A stretch of 5,329 nt of DNA from an uncultured Lentisphaeraceae bacterium (lineage in GTDB: Bacteria > Verrucomicrobiota > Kiritimatiellia > RFP12 > DVOR01): the NCBI GenBank assembly GCA_946056345.1, contig CAMGJH010000099.1, forward strand, positions 1 through 5,329, read 5' to 3'. The position numbers and the translations under genes are program-made. Every line of letters begins with the position of its first letter. Position 1 is the stretch's first letter. Of the stretch, positions 1 through 4,870 are shown piece by piece. Under the pieces are notes generated by a model, which saw nothing but the letters and a program-made list of their open reading frames with translations, did no database searches and was not told where the DNA came from.

Positions 1-612
1 ATGCGGCAGGGCAACTTCTTTCGTTGGGCGGCACGCGGCGCGTTTTGCGCGGCCGTTGCGGCGTTCTTGGGCTGCGCGAACACCCTGGAGCGTTATGCCG
101 ATGAAGAGGCCCTGACCATCCAGCAGCCAGCCGCGCAGACGCAGTCCTTCGATATACCCAAGCGCTTCTTCGATGAGATGCTTGCCTCCAAGTGGCAGCA
201 CAGTGGCATTGGCATTATCAACGACCAGGCCACCTTCCTGAAGATGTGGGACCTCTATAGCATCGAGCGCACCGCCCTGCCCCCCTCCATCGACTTCGAC
301 ACCTATGCCCTCCTCTTCGTCTACGACCCGGTCTACTACAACCTCGTCTCCATTCGCGGCCTGAATGTCTGGCGCGGCATTGCCAACCCCATCGTCGAGC
401 GGACGAACTGGACCTTGAGCATCGAGGGCGATAAGAAGATGCGCGAGATTCGCCAGCAGGAGGGGCAGACCCTGCCCGAGCCGAAGGTCAATGTGGCCTT
501 CCTGCAAATCCCGCGCAACCGCCCGGGCAAGCCCGGCGTGACGGCTATCCTGGTCGAGGGCCGCGAGCAGCCCGAAGAGAGCCTGGTCATTCCCGTGCCC
601 GCCGGGGAGTAA
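1..612 (+). CDS. putative secreted lipoprotein of unknown function
   Basis: I do not recognise a specific family for this 203-residue protein. Residues 1-13 are a basic, Arg-containing N-terminus, followed by a short hydrophobic core (14-24) ending in F-L-G-C with Cys25. This resembles a relaxed lipobox, so export and lipid anchoring are likely; plain signal-peptidase cleavage is the alternative. The mature part has a hydrophilic linker (26-50), then a mixed alpha/beta region. In that region a 'lw...lp..iDFdtyallfvyd' stretch (about 83-111) and a final beta-rich 'v.vaflqipr...vtailvegr' stretch (163-187) recall small beta domains of the PrcB_C type. The Gly-rich core motif of that family is not obvious, so the resemblance is only suggestive. 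The window begins exactly at the ATG, so no ribosome binding site or promoter can be seen, but the signal sequence supports this start. The next gene begins one base after the stop, so the two are probably co-transcribed. Confidence 0.75.
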   Translation: MRQGNFFRWAARGAFCAAVAAFLGCANTLERYADEEALTIQQPAAQTQSFDIPKRFFDEMLASKWQHSGIGIINDQATFLKMWDLYSIERTALPPSIDFDTYALLFVYDPVYYNLVSIRGLNVWRGIANPIVERTNWTLSIEGDKKMREIRQQEGQTLPEPKVNVAFLQIPRNRPGKPGVTAILVEGREQPEESLVIPVPAGE

Positions 613-613
613 G

Positions 614-1333
614 ATGCACCGTCAGCTGACCTTTGCCCAAGCCTGCGCTCACCTGCGCATTCCCGAGCAGGTCTTGCGCGATGCGGTCAAGTATGGCGAA
701 GTGCCCTGCCGCCGCCAGGGGCAAGAGGCCGTCTTCGATGCCGATGAGCTCGATGCCTGGGGCTCGCGCCGTATCCTGGGCCTCAAGCAGAAGGAGCTAC
801 TCCCCGAACACACCGCCTCCACCCGGCAGGAGGCCAAGACCTTTGCCGAAGACCTCCTCCTCCCGCAACTGCTCAAGCCGGCCTACGTGGAGCTCGACTT
901 CACGGCTAAGACCCGTAAGAGCGTCTTGCACGACCTGGTGGATATGGCCGAAGGGTTGGAATTGCTCTACAACCCGGCCGACCTCTTTGAGCAGTTGGAG
1001 GCGCGCGAGGCCTTCTCCTCCACAGCCCTCCCCGGTGGTATTGCCTTGCCGCACCCGCACCACCAGGATCCCTATCTCATCGCCGAGCCCTTTATGCTCA
1101 TCGCCCGCGCCCGCAAGCCGGTCTGGTTCGGCGCGGAAGACGATGCGGCCACCGACCTTTTCTGCCTCATCTGTTGCGGCGAGAATATGCGCCACCTCCA
1201 CGTCCTGGCGCGGCTGTGTATGATGATCCGCGAGACGGCTTTCCTCTCTATCCTGCGCGAAGCCGAAAGTCCCGACGATTTGGTCGAAGCGGCCTTCGCC
1301 GCTGAACTCGCGCTCCTCAAGACTCTGCGCTAA
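614..1333 (+). CDS. HTH (excisionase/MerR-like) - PTS EIIA (PtsN-like) fusion regulator
   Basis: This 239-residue cytoplasmic protein has two parts. Residues about 4-50 form a small helix-turn-helix of the excisionase/MerR type ('LTFAQACAHLRIPEQVLRDA', then a V-x-F-D-x-D-E-L-D-A-W wing typical of helix_turn_helix_17 domains). After a charged linker (51-80), residues about 85-235 match the fructose/nitrogen type EIIA fold. The signature GGIALPHPH places the expected phospho-acceptor at His147 (codon 1052-1054). A conserved 'HLHVLARLCMM' helix follows at 195-205. EIIA(Ntr) domains receive phosphate from HPr/NPr. Joined to a DNA-binding domain, phosphorylation may control transcription, as supposed for the similar Chlamydia protein annotated 'PTS IIA + HTH'. 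That role is inferred. A GGGGAG sequence (604-609) lies 4 bases before the ATG, inside the end of the preceding gene, and the stop/start layout TAA-G-ATG suggests translational coupling. No sugar permease gene is nearby, so a regulatory rather than transport role is more likely. The 3' end overlaps the convergent repressor gene by 17 bp. Confidence 0.9.
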   Translation: MHRQLTFAQACAHLRIPEQVLRDAVKYGEVPCRRQGQEAVFDADELDAWGSRRILGLKQKELLPEHTASTRQEAKTFAEDLLLPQLLKPAYVELDFTAKTRKSVLHDLVDMAEGLELLYNPADLFEQLEAREAFSSTALPGGIALPHPHHQDPYLIAEPFMLIARARKPVWFGAEDDAATDLFCLICCGENMRHLHVLARLCMMIRETAFLSILREAESPDDLVEAAFAAELALLKTLR

Positions 1334-1955
1334 GCGCCCCCGAGCCCGGCTCGGCAATCACTGCCGCATAGATGGCAACAAACCACCGCGCAAGCGATTC
1401 TGAAGGGCAGTCCAGGTGTCCGCGTAGCCACCAGCGCACCATCTCCAAGAAAGACCCGGCCAGCGTGTTCAACAAGAAGTCGCGTGGCAGAGCCGGTGAA
1501 AGCGCCATCGTGGGACGCAGAACACCACGCTCGAAAAGTTCTTCTAGGTGACGGCGGAACTCGCGAACAAAGAGCGAGCCCCCCGCCTCGGTAAAGAGAA
1601 TGGCCAGACGCGCCTGATTATCCTTGAGATGACAGAGGATGTGGCAGAGTGCGCACTCAAAACCCGGCTGATTATGCGCCTGACAGACGCCTTGCGCAAA
1701 GCAGGCTGTACACGCACGATGGGGGTGCCCACCCACTTTAGGCGCCGATGCAAAGATGTGCCCCAAGAGCTCGGCACAGAGTTGCCGCGCCACATCCTCC
1801 TTGGTTCGGAAGTGGGCATAGAAGGTGCTCCGGCCGATATTCGCCTCGTCCAACAGCTCCTGCACCGAGAGTTCGGCAAAGTGCTTCTTCTCCAATAGTC
1901 GGTTCAAGGCCGAAAAGAGGGCCTCCCGCGTTCGTTCCTGACGTCGATCCATCAT
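1317..1955 (-). CDS. TetR/AcrR-family repressor with Cys/His-rich metal-sensor-like cluster
   Basis: This 212-residue protein has the TetR DNA-binding domain at its N-terminus. Helices 2-3 lie at about 31-49, and the family signature S-T-F-Y-A-H-F-R-T-K-E-D-V is at 43-55. The C-terminal part, with 'LAGSFLEMVRWWLRGHL' (165-181), resembles the TetR_C_33-like ligand/dimer domain. Unusually, residues 77-109 are rich in thiols and imidazoles: His77, His79, Cys82-x2-Cys85, Cys91, His94, Cys101-x2-Cys104, His105, Cys108 and His109, with Cys60 and Cys183 outside. Two CxxC pairs beside His residues suggest binding of Zn, Cd, Cu or a similar soft metal. That fits the divergently transcribed heavy-metal ATPase, so I infer a metal-released repressor of that pump and of itself. 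Two ATGs are adjacent (1955 and 1952). GGAGG (complement of 1961-1965) lies 5 or 8 bases upstream of them, so the second ATG is equally likely. The stop lies inside the end of the convergent HTH-EIIA gene. No canonical terminator is visible downstream. Confidence 0.88.
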   Translation of the reverse strand: MMDRRQERTREALFSALNRLLEKKHFAELSVQELLDEANIGRSTFYAHFRTKEDVARQLCAELLGHIFASAPKVGGHPHRACTACFAQGVCQAHNQPGFECALCHILCHLKDNQARLAILFTEAGGSLFVREFRRHLEELFERGVLRPTMALSPALPRDFLLNTLAGSFLEMVRWWLRGHLDCPSESLARWFVAIYAAVIAEPGSGALSAES

Positions 1956-1960
1956 CCTGT

Positions 1961-1973
1961 CCTCCCGAACAAA
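1961..1973. repeat. direct repeat copy A (CCTCCCGAACAAA)
   Basis: This 13-bp sequence recurs exactly at 2050-2062. Copy A contains the complement of the repressor gene's ribosome binding site (CCTCC) plus a CGAACA half-site identical to the right arm of O1. Each copy lies just to the left of a full palindrome (gap 11 bp here, 1 bp for copy B), as if an operator block had been duplicated on both sides of the ATPase promoter. Confidence 0.6.
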
Positions 1974-1984
1974 AACGCGTCTCC

Positions 1985-2000
1985 TGTTCGATAGCGAACA
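1985..2000. promoter_or_regulatory. operator O1, perfect 6-4-6 palindrome
   Basis: TGTTCG-ATAG-CGAACA is a perfect inverted repeat with 6-bp arms and a 4-bp centre, in the intergenic region between the TetR-type gene and the ATPase gene. Its size and symmetry suit a TetR dimer. It sits about 30 bp upstream of the repressor start codon, in that gene's predicted leader, and 18 bp upstream of the proposed ATPase -35 box. It shares 12 of 16 positions with the second palindrome at 2064-2079. Binding is inferred; the symmetry is seen directly. Confidence 0.65.
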
Positions 2001-2018
2001 ACTTGCCGCGCTTTGCCC

Positions 2019-2048
2019 TTGTGTCGAGACATCGGTCTTGGCTATACT
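2019..2048 (+). promoter_or_regulatory. sigma70-like promoter of the ATPase gene
   Basis: The -35 candidate TTGTGT (2019-2024) and the -10 TATACT (2043-2048, 5 of 6 consensus) are separated by 18 bp. The start point would be near 2055, giving a leader of about 58 nt that includes O2. It is flanked by O1 upstream and copy B/O2 downstream, as expected for a repressed promoter. It also rules out the in-frame ATG at 2038, which would lie upstream of the transcription start. Confidence 0.55.
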
Positions 2049-2049
2049 G

Positions 2050-2062
2050 CCTCCCGAACAAA
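2050..2062. repeat. direct repeat copy B (CCTCCCGAACAAA)
   Basis: This is an exact copy of the 13-mer at 1961-1973. It begins two bases after the proposed ATPase -10 box and so covers the predicted transcription start. Its GAAC core (2056-2059) faces the GTTC of O2 (2065-2068) across 5 bases, giving an alternating GAAC-GTTC-GAAC series that could hold more than one repressor dimer. Confidence 0.55.
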
Positions 2063-2063
2063 C

Positions 2064-2079
2064 CGTTCAGAAGCGAACA
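2064..2079. promoter_or_regulatory. operator O2, related imperfect palindrome
   Basis: CGTTCAGAAGCGAACA matches the O1 palindrome at 12 of 16 positions and keeps the GTTC-N6-GAAC core. It starts about 9 bp after the predicted ATPase transcription start, so bound repressor would block initiation or early elongation. It also overlaps the start point predicted for the candidate leftward repressor promoter. O1 and O2 are 79 bp apart, about 7.5 helical turns. Confidence 0.55.
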
Positions 2080-2080
2080 C

Positions 2081-2110
2081 AGCATACACCAACCGAAAGG
2101 GAAAGGTCAA
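2081..2110 (-). promoter_or_regulatory. possible promoter of the TetR-type repressor
   Basis: Read leftwards, TTGACC (complement of 2105-2110, 5 of 6 consensus) and TATGCT (complement of 2081-2086, 4 of 6) are separated by 18 bp. Transcription would start near 2074, inside O2, and run through the ATPase promoter towards the repressor gene, giving a leader of about 120 nt. The promoters would therefore be face to face and mutually interfering. The long leader and its overlap with the ATPase ribosome binding site make this uncertain. Confidence 0.3.
2096..2106 (+). promoter_or_regulatory. ribosome binding site fixing the ATPase start at 2113
   Basis: The purine-rich AAAGGGAAAGG ends 6 bases before the ATG at 2113. 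The earlier in-frame ATG at 2038 has no such site and lies within the predicted promoter, so 2113 is preferred. Confidence 0.65.
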
Positions 2111-2112
2111 CG

Positions 2113-4029
2113 ATGTCACGCAATCACTTGCTCAATCAGCTCTGGGAGGCACTTGAAAACCCGCGTGCGACCCTGCTCTCGGGACTCTGCCTGGCGGCGG
2201 CCTTCGCGCTGCTCTATACGCCCCTCTTGCCGTGGCTCTCGCCGGCCTGGGCGAGTGTCCTGCTCTCGGGTGCCCCCATCTTCCGCAGTGCCTACCTGGC
2301 CCTTGGCAAAGGCCGCATCACCTCGGCCCTCCTCATCTCCGTGGCAATGGCAGCCTCCCTGGCACTGGGCGAGGTCTTTGCTGCCGGCGAGATTGCCTTC
2401 ATTATGGCTCTAGGCGAACTCCTCGAAGCGCGCACCGTCGCGCGCGCCCGGCGAAACCTGGGCGACCTCCTAGCGCTCCAACCGCCTCTGGCCCGCCGCC
2501 TGACCGCTTCCGGCGCAGAAGAACTCGTCCCCCCGGAGGCCCTCCACCCCGGCGATTGCCTGCGCGTCCACCCCGGCGAGCGACTCCCGGCCGACGGCAC
2601 GCTCTTGGAAGGCCACGCAGCTATCGACCAAGCCCCGCTCACGGGCGAAAGCCTCCCCGTCGACAAGGCCCCTGGCGACCCCCTCTTCTGCGGCACCCTC
2701 AATACCTTCGGCGCGTTTACCTTCCGCGTCACCTCCGCCGGCAAAGGCACCCAACTCCACCGCCTCATCACTCTCCTGCGCGAAGCCGAAAACCACCCCG
2801 CTCCCATCCAACGCCTGGCCGACCGCTGGGCCTCTCGGCTCGTCCCCCTCGCGATGCTCCTTGCCCTCTTCGGCTCGCTTGGCTGCCTCCTCCTTGGCCA
2901 CGCACCCCTCGAAGCCATCCGGCGAGGCGTGACCGTTCTCGTCGTCTTCTGCCCCTGCGCCTTGGTGCTCGCCACACCAACCGCCATCGTCGCGGCCATC
3001 GGCCTCGCAGCCCGCCACGGCCTCCTCATCCGCAGTGGTGCTGCGCTTGAAGCCCTGGCCTCGGTCCGCGACCTTGCCTTCGACAAGACCGGCACCCTCA
3101 CCGCCGGACGCCTCACCCTCACCGATTGCCTTCCCGCCTCCCCAAGCCTCACCCCCGACGCACTCCTCGCCCGCGCGGCCTCCCTCGAAGCCCCGAGCGA
3201 GCACCCCCTGGCCAAGGCCCTCCTCGCCGCAGCCGAGGCCCGTAGTCTCCCCCGCACCCCCATCGTCAACTTCCAAGCCCTGCCCGGACGTGGTCTCTTG
3301 GCCACCTGCGAAGGTCTCCCCTACCGCTGCGGGTCGCCGCGCTGGTTCGCCGAAGAGTCCATCCCCCTCCCACCGACCATTGCCCAGGCCCTCGAGCGCT
3401 GTCAACACGAAGGTAAGGCCACCCTCCTGGTAGCCGAAGGTGAGCCGCCGCGCGTCTGCGGCCTCCTCGCCCTGGCCGACACCCCGCGCCCCGACGCGCC
3501 TGCCCTTCTGGCGGCCTTAAAGGATCGCGGTCTGCGCACGCATCTGCTCTCGGGCGATTCCGAACCCGCGGTCGCCACCCTGGCCAATACCCTCGGGCTC
3601 GACCACTTCCAGGCTGCGTGCCGCCCCGAAGACAAGGTGACCTATCTCGCTCATCTGCGCGCCCAAAACCGCCCCGTGGCGATGGTCGGAGACGGTCTCA
3701 ACGATGCCCCGGCCCTCAAAACCGCCACCGTCGGCATCGCAATGGGTGCCTCGGCCACCGACCTCACCCGTGCCGCTGCCGACATCGCCTTGATGCACGA
3801 CCGCCTGAACCGCCTGCCCTACCTCCTCGACCTCGCGCGCGTCACCACCTCCACCATCCGTCTCAACCTCACCGCCGCCCTCGTCATCAACTTCATCGCT
3901 ATTGTGCTCTCCCTTGCCGGGCTCTTAACCCCCGTCACCGGTGCCCTCGTCCACAACCTCGGCTCCCTCCTCGTCATCCTCAACGCTGCCTGCCTCGGCA
4001 CCCGCCGCGCCCTGCGCCATGCCCCCTAA
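2113..4029 (+). CDS. heavy-metal-translocating P1B-type ATPase (CPC motif, no N-terminal metal-binding domain)
   Basis: This 638-residue inner-membrane pump couples ATP hydrolysis to metal ion export. Motifs in order: membrane helices within about 20-103; actuator domain with TGES at 177-180; helices about 243-262 and 270-297, the second with the ion-binding Cys280-Pro-Cys282; phosphorylation site Asp324 in DKTGTLT; P1B-specific His364-Pro365 in SEHPLA; SGD at 480-482; GDGLNDAPAL from Gly526; and two final helices (about 585-605 and 608-627). There is no CxxC HMA domain and no His-rich tail; the N-terminus goes almost straight into the membrane. In the last helix, His614-Asn615-Leu-Gly-Ser618 with Asn624 stands where Zn/Cd pumps such as ZntA carry an Asp-x-Gly motif, and the Cu-pump MxxSS pattern is also absent. 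I therefore assign the superfamily firmly and leave the metal (Zn/Cd/Co, Cu/Ag or Mn) open. It is divergent from a TetR-type gene with a cysteine cluster, its probable regulator. A strong hairpin follows 7 bases after the stop. Confidence 0.95.
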   Translation: MSRNHLLNQLWEALENPRATLLSGLCLAAAFALLYTPLLPWLSPAWASVLLSGAPIFRSAYLALGKGRITSALLISVAMAASLALGEVFAAGEIAFIMALGELLEARTVARARRNLGDLLALQPPLARRLTASGAEELVPPEALHPGDCLRVHPGERLPADGTLLEGHAAIDQAPLTGESLPVDKAPGDPLFCGTLNTFGAFTFRVTSAGKGTQLHRLITLLREAENHPAPIQRLADRWASRLVPLAMLLALFGSLGCLLLGHAPLEAIRRGVTVLVVFCPCALVLATPTAIVAAIGLAARHGLLIRSGAALEALASVRDLAFDKTGTLTAGRLTLTDCLPASPSLTPDALLARAASLEAPSEHPLAKALLAAAEARSLPRTPIVNFQALPGRGLLATCEGLPYRCGSPRWFAEESIPLPPTIAQALERCQHEGKATLLVAEGEPPRVCGLLALADTPRPDAPALLAALKDRGLRTHLLSGDSEPAVATLANTLGLDHFQAACRPEDKVTYLAHLRAQNRPVAMVGDGLNDAPALKTATVGIAMGASATDLTRAAADIALMHDRLNRLPYLLDLARVTTSTIRLNLTAALVINFIAIVLSLAGLLTPVTGALVHNLGSLLVILNAACLGTRRALRHAP

Positions 4030-4036
4030 AATGCAA

Positions 4037-4060
4037 GACGCGCGGCCTCGGCCGCGCGTC
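4037..4060. terminator. bidirectional intrinsic terminator between convergent genes
   Basis: GACGCGCGGC-CTCG-GCCGCGCGTC forms a perfect 10-bp GC-rich stem with a 4-base loop. It lies in the 41-bp gap between the ATPase stop and the stop of the convergent thioredoxin-like gene. On the minus strand it is followed by a T-rich run (TTGCATTTTA). On the plus strand the tract is weaker (GGTGTGTTGATT), so termination is probably better for the minus-strand gene. Confidence 0.75.
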
Positions 4061-4070
4061 GGTGTGTTGA

Positions 4071-4616
4071 TTAGCGGAACCAGCGCCGCTTCTTTGGCTT
4101 CTGCACGGGCGGCGTCTTGACCTGTTCGGGCGCCGGCTTACCCGTGCGTAGCGCCTCCAAGGTCTCCTTCGTCAACCGCGCCGGGTGGCCCTGCCAGACC
4201 ACCTTGCCCTCGCGCACGGCAAAGGCGAAGGGGATGCCAGAAAAAGGCACCACTTTGGCCACCTTGTTCTCGCGGTCAATCGCCATATCATAGGTCGGCG
4301 GCACCGGCTGGGCCGCCAGGAAGGCCTTGATCTCCTCGGCTGACTTCTTGTCGCTCACGTTCACGCCAATCATGCGGACCTGCTTATTCTTCAGGGCCTG
4401 GTGCAACTCCTCCATGTGCGGCATCGCCGCGCGGCAGGGGCCGCACCAGGTGGCCCAACACTCAATCACCGTCAGCTCGCCCTGCTTCCAGGCCTTGGGC
4501 GCTTGACCGCTCACCCACTCTGTCGGCAACGCCGTTACGGGGAACTCAACCTCCTGCGCCTGCACGGTAATCGCCAGGCCAAGAGCCAATAAGAGACAAA
4601 GCACATTCTGTTTCAT
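4071..4616 (-). CDS. exported thioredoxin-like (TlpA/ResA-type) disulfide oxidoreductase
   Basis: This 181-residue protein begins with a clear Sec signal peptide (MKQ, hydrophobic 4-17, then T-V-Q-A before Gln21), so cleavage after Ala20 is likely. The thioredoxin fold follows: beta strand LTVIECWATWCGPC with redox pair Cys58-Gly-Pro-Cys61, then 'MIGVNVSD' (82-89), and the cis-proline motif Gly127-Ile-Pro129 next to the active site. This pattern fits TlpA-like periplasmic thiol-disulfide reductases rather than cytoplasmic thioredoxin. The C-terminus is an unusual Pro/Lys/Arg tail (about 160-181, ending KPKKRRWFR) beyond the fold. The frame stays open upstream to an ATG at 4706, but that stretch reads into the 22-bp repeats and would put 30 polar residues before the signal peptide, so 4616 is preferred. 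No Shine-Dalgarno sequence precedes it, and the promoter lies directly against the ATG. The substrate is unknown; the adjacent metal pump is convergent, not co-transcribed. Confidence 0.9.
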   Translation of the reverse strand: MKQNVLCLLLALGLAITVQAQEVEFPVTALPTEWVSGQAPKAWKQGELTVIECWATWCGPCRAAMPHMEELHQALKNKQVRMIGVNVSDKKSAEEIKAFLAAQPVPPTYDMAIDRENKVAKVVPFSGIPFAFAVREGKVVWQGHPARLTKETLEALRTGKPAPEQVKTPPVQKPKKRRWFR

Positions 4617-4623
4617 ACGCGTG

Positions 4624-4652
4624 AGTATATCACACTGATTGCCATCCGTCGA
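4624..4652 (-). promoter_or_regulatory. extended -10 promoter of the thioredoxin-like gene
   Basis: Read leftwards, TGA-TATACT (hexamer complement of 4624-4629) is an extended -10 element with a 5 of 6 hexamer. TCGACG (complement of 4647-4652, 4 of 6 consensus) lies 17 bp upstream. Transcription should start at 4616-4617, on or one base before the A of the ATG, implying a leaderless mRNA, consistent with the missing ribosome binding site. Confidence 0.55.
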
Positions 4653-4683
4653 GCAAAAGCGTACGACCGGGGTCCTCTTCGCC

Positions 4684-4837
4684 TCCGCCCCTAGTTCGCC
4701 TCGCATCCGCCCCTAGTTCGCCTCGAGGTAGGCCCGGGTTTGTTTTGAGCTCTGGCAGCTTTACATTTTTGTCCGCCCCTAGTTCGCCTCGCATCCGCCC
4801 CGGGTTGACCTCGGACTCGGCCCGGGTTCGCCCCCGA
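4684..4837. repeat. tandem repeat with 22-bp period (7 units)
   Basis: The 319-bp gap between the thioredoxin-like gene and queD contains seven contiguous 22-bp units starting at 4684, 4706, 4728, 4750, 4772, 4794 and 4816. Units 1, 2 and 5 are identical over the first 20 bases (TCCGCCCCTAGTTCGCCTCG). Units 3, 6 and 7 share the GGCCCGGGTT or CCCCGGGTT core, and unit 4 is AT-rich and barely recognisable but keeps the register. A further degenerate unit may precede them at 4662-4683 (13 of 22 matches to unit 6). The units are contiguous without spacers, so this is not a CRISPR array. 22 is not a multiple of three and no frame gives a regular repeat protein, so a non-coding role is likely. Confidence 0.8.
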
Positions 4838-4857
4838 CCCGGGGCGGGGGCTTTTTT
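4830..4857 (+). terminator. plus-strand intrinsic terminator with no evident gene
   Basis: GCCCCCG (4830-4836) pairs with CGGGGGC (4845-4851) around an 8-base loop and is followed immediately by TTTTTT (4852-4857), a textbook Rho-independent terminator for rightward transcription. The nearest plus-strand gene ends at 4029 and already has its own hairpin, so this one serves either antisense read-through or an unannotated short RNA across the repeats. The left arm lies in the last 22-bp unit. Confidence 0.7.
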
Positions 4858-4870
4858 GGAGTCGGGCGAA

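Noticed and set aside
1340..1354. Hairpin CCGAGC-CCG-GCTCGG as terminator of the HTH-EIIA gene
   Set aside because: It has a 6-bp stem with no T-run on either strand and lies in the repressor coding region, so it is not a convincing terminator.
2038..2112. Upstream in-frame ATG giving the ATPase 25 extra N-terminal residues
   Set aside because: It precedes the predicted -10 box, has no ribosome binding site, and the added residues are polar and resemble no metal-binding domain; 2113 has a good site 6 bases upstream.
2292..3408. Long minus-strand open frames opposite the ATPase gene
   Set aside because: They arise from the strong C-ending codon bias of the real plus-strand gene; the composition is Arg/Gly/Ala-rich without motifs.
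4617..4706. Upstream ATG at 4706 extending the thioredoxin-like protein by 30 residues
   Set aside because: The extension is translated from repeat and promoter sequence and would bury the signal peptide behind a polar stretch.
4684..4837. CRISPR array
   Set aside because: The 22-bp units are contiguous with no unique spacers, and no cas genes are present.
4684..4837. GCGAAC-like words in the repeats as extra repressor operators
   Set aside because: The repeats have GGCGAAC in one orientation only and no GTTC-N6-GAAC pairing, so resemblance to the operators is probably chance.
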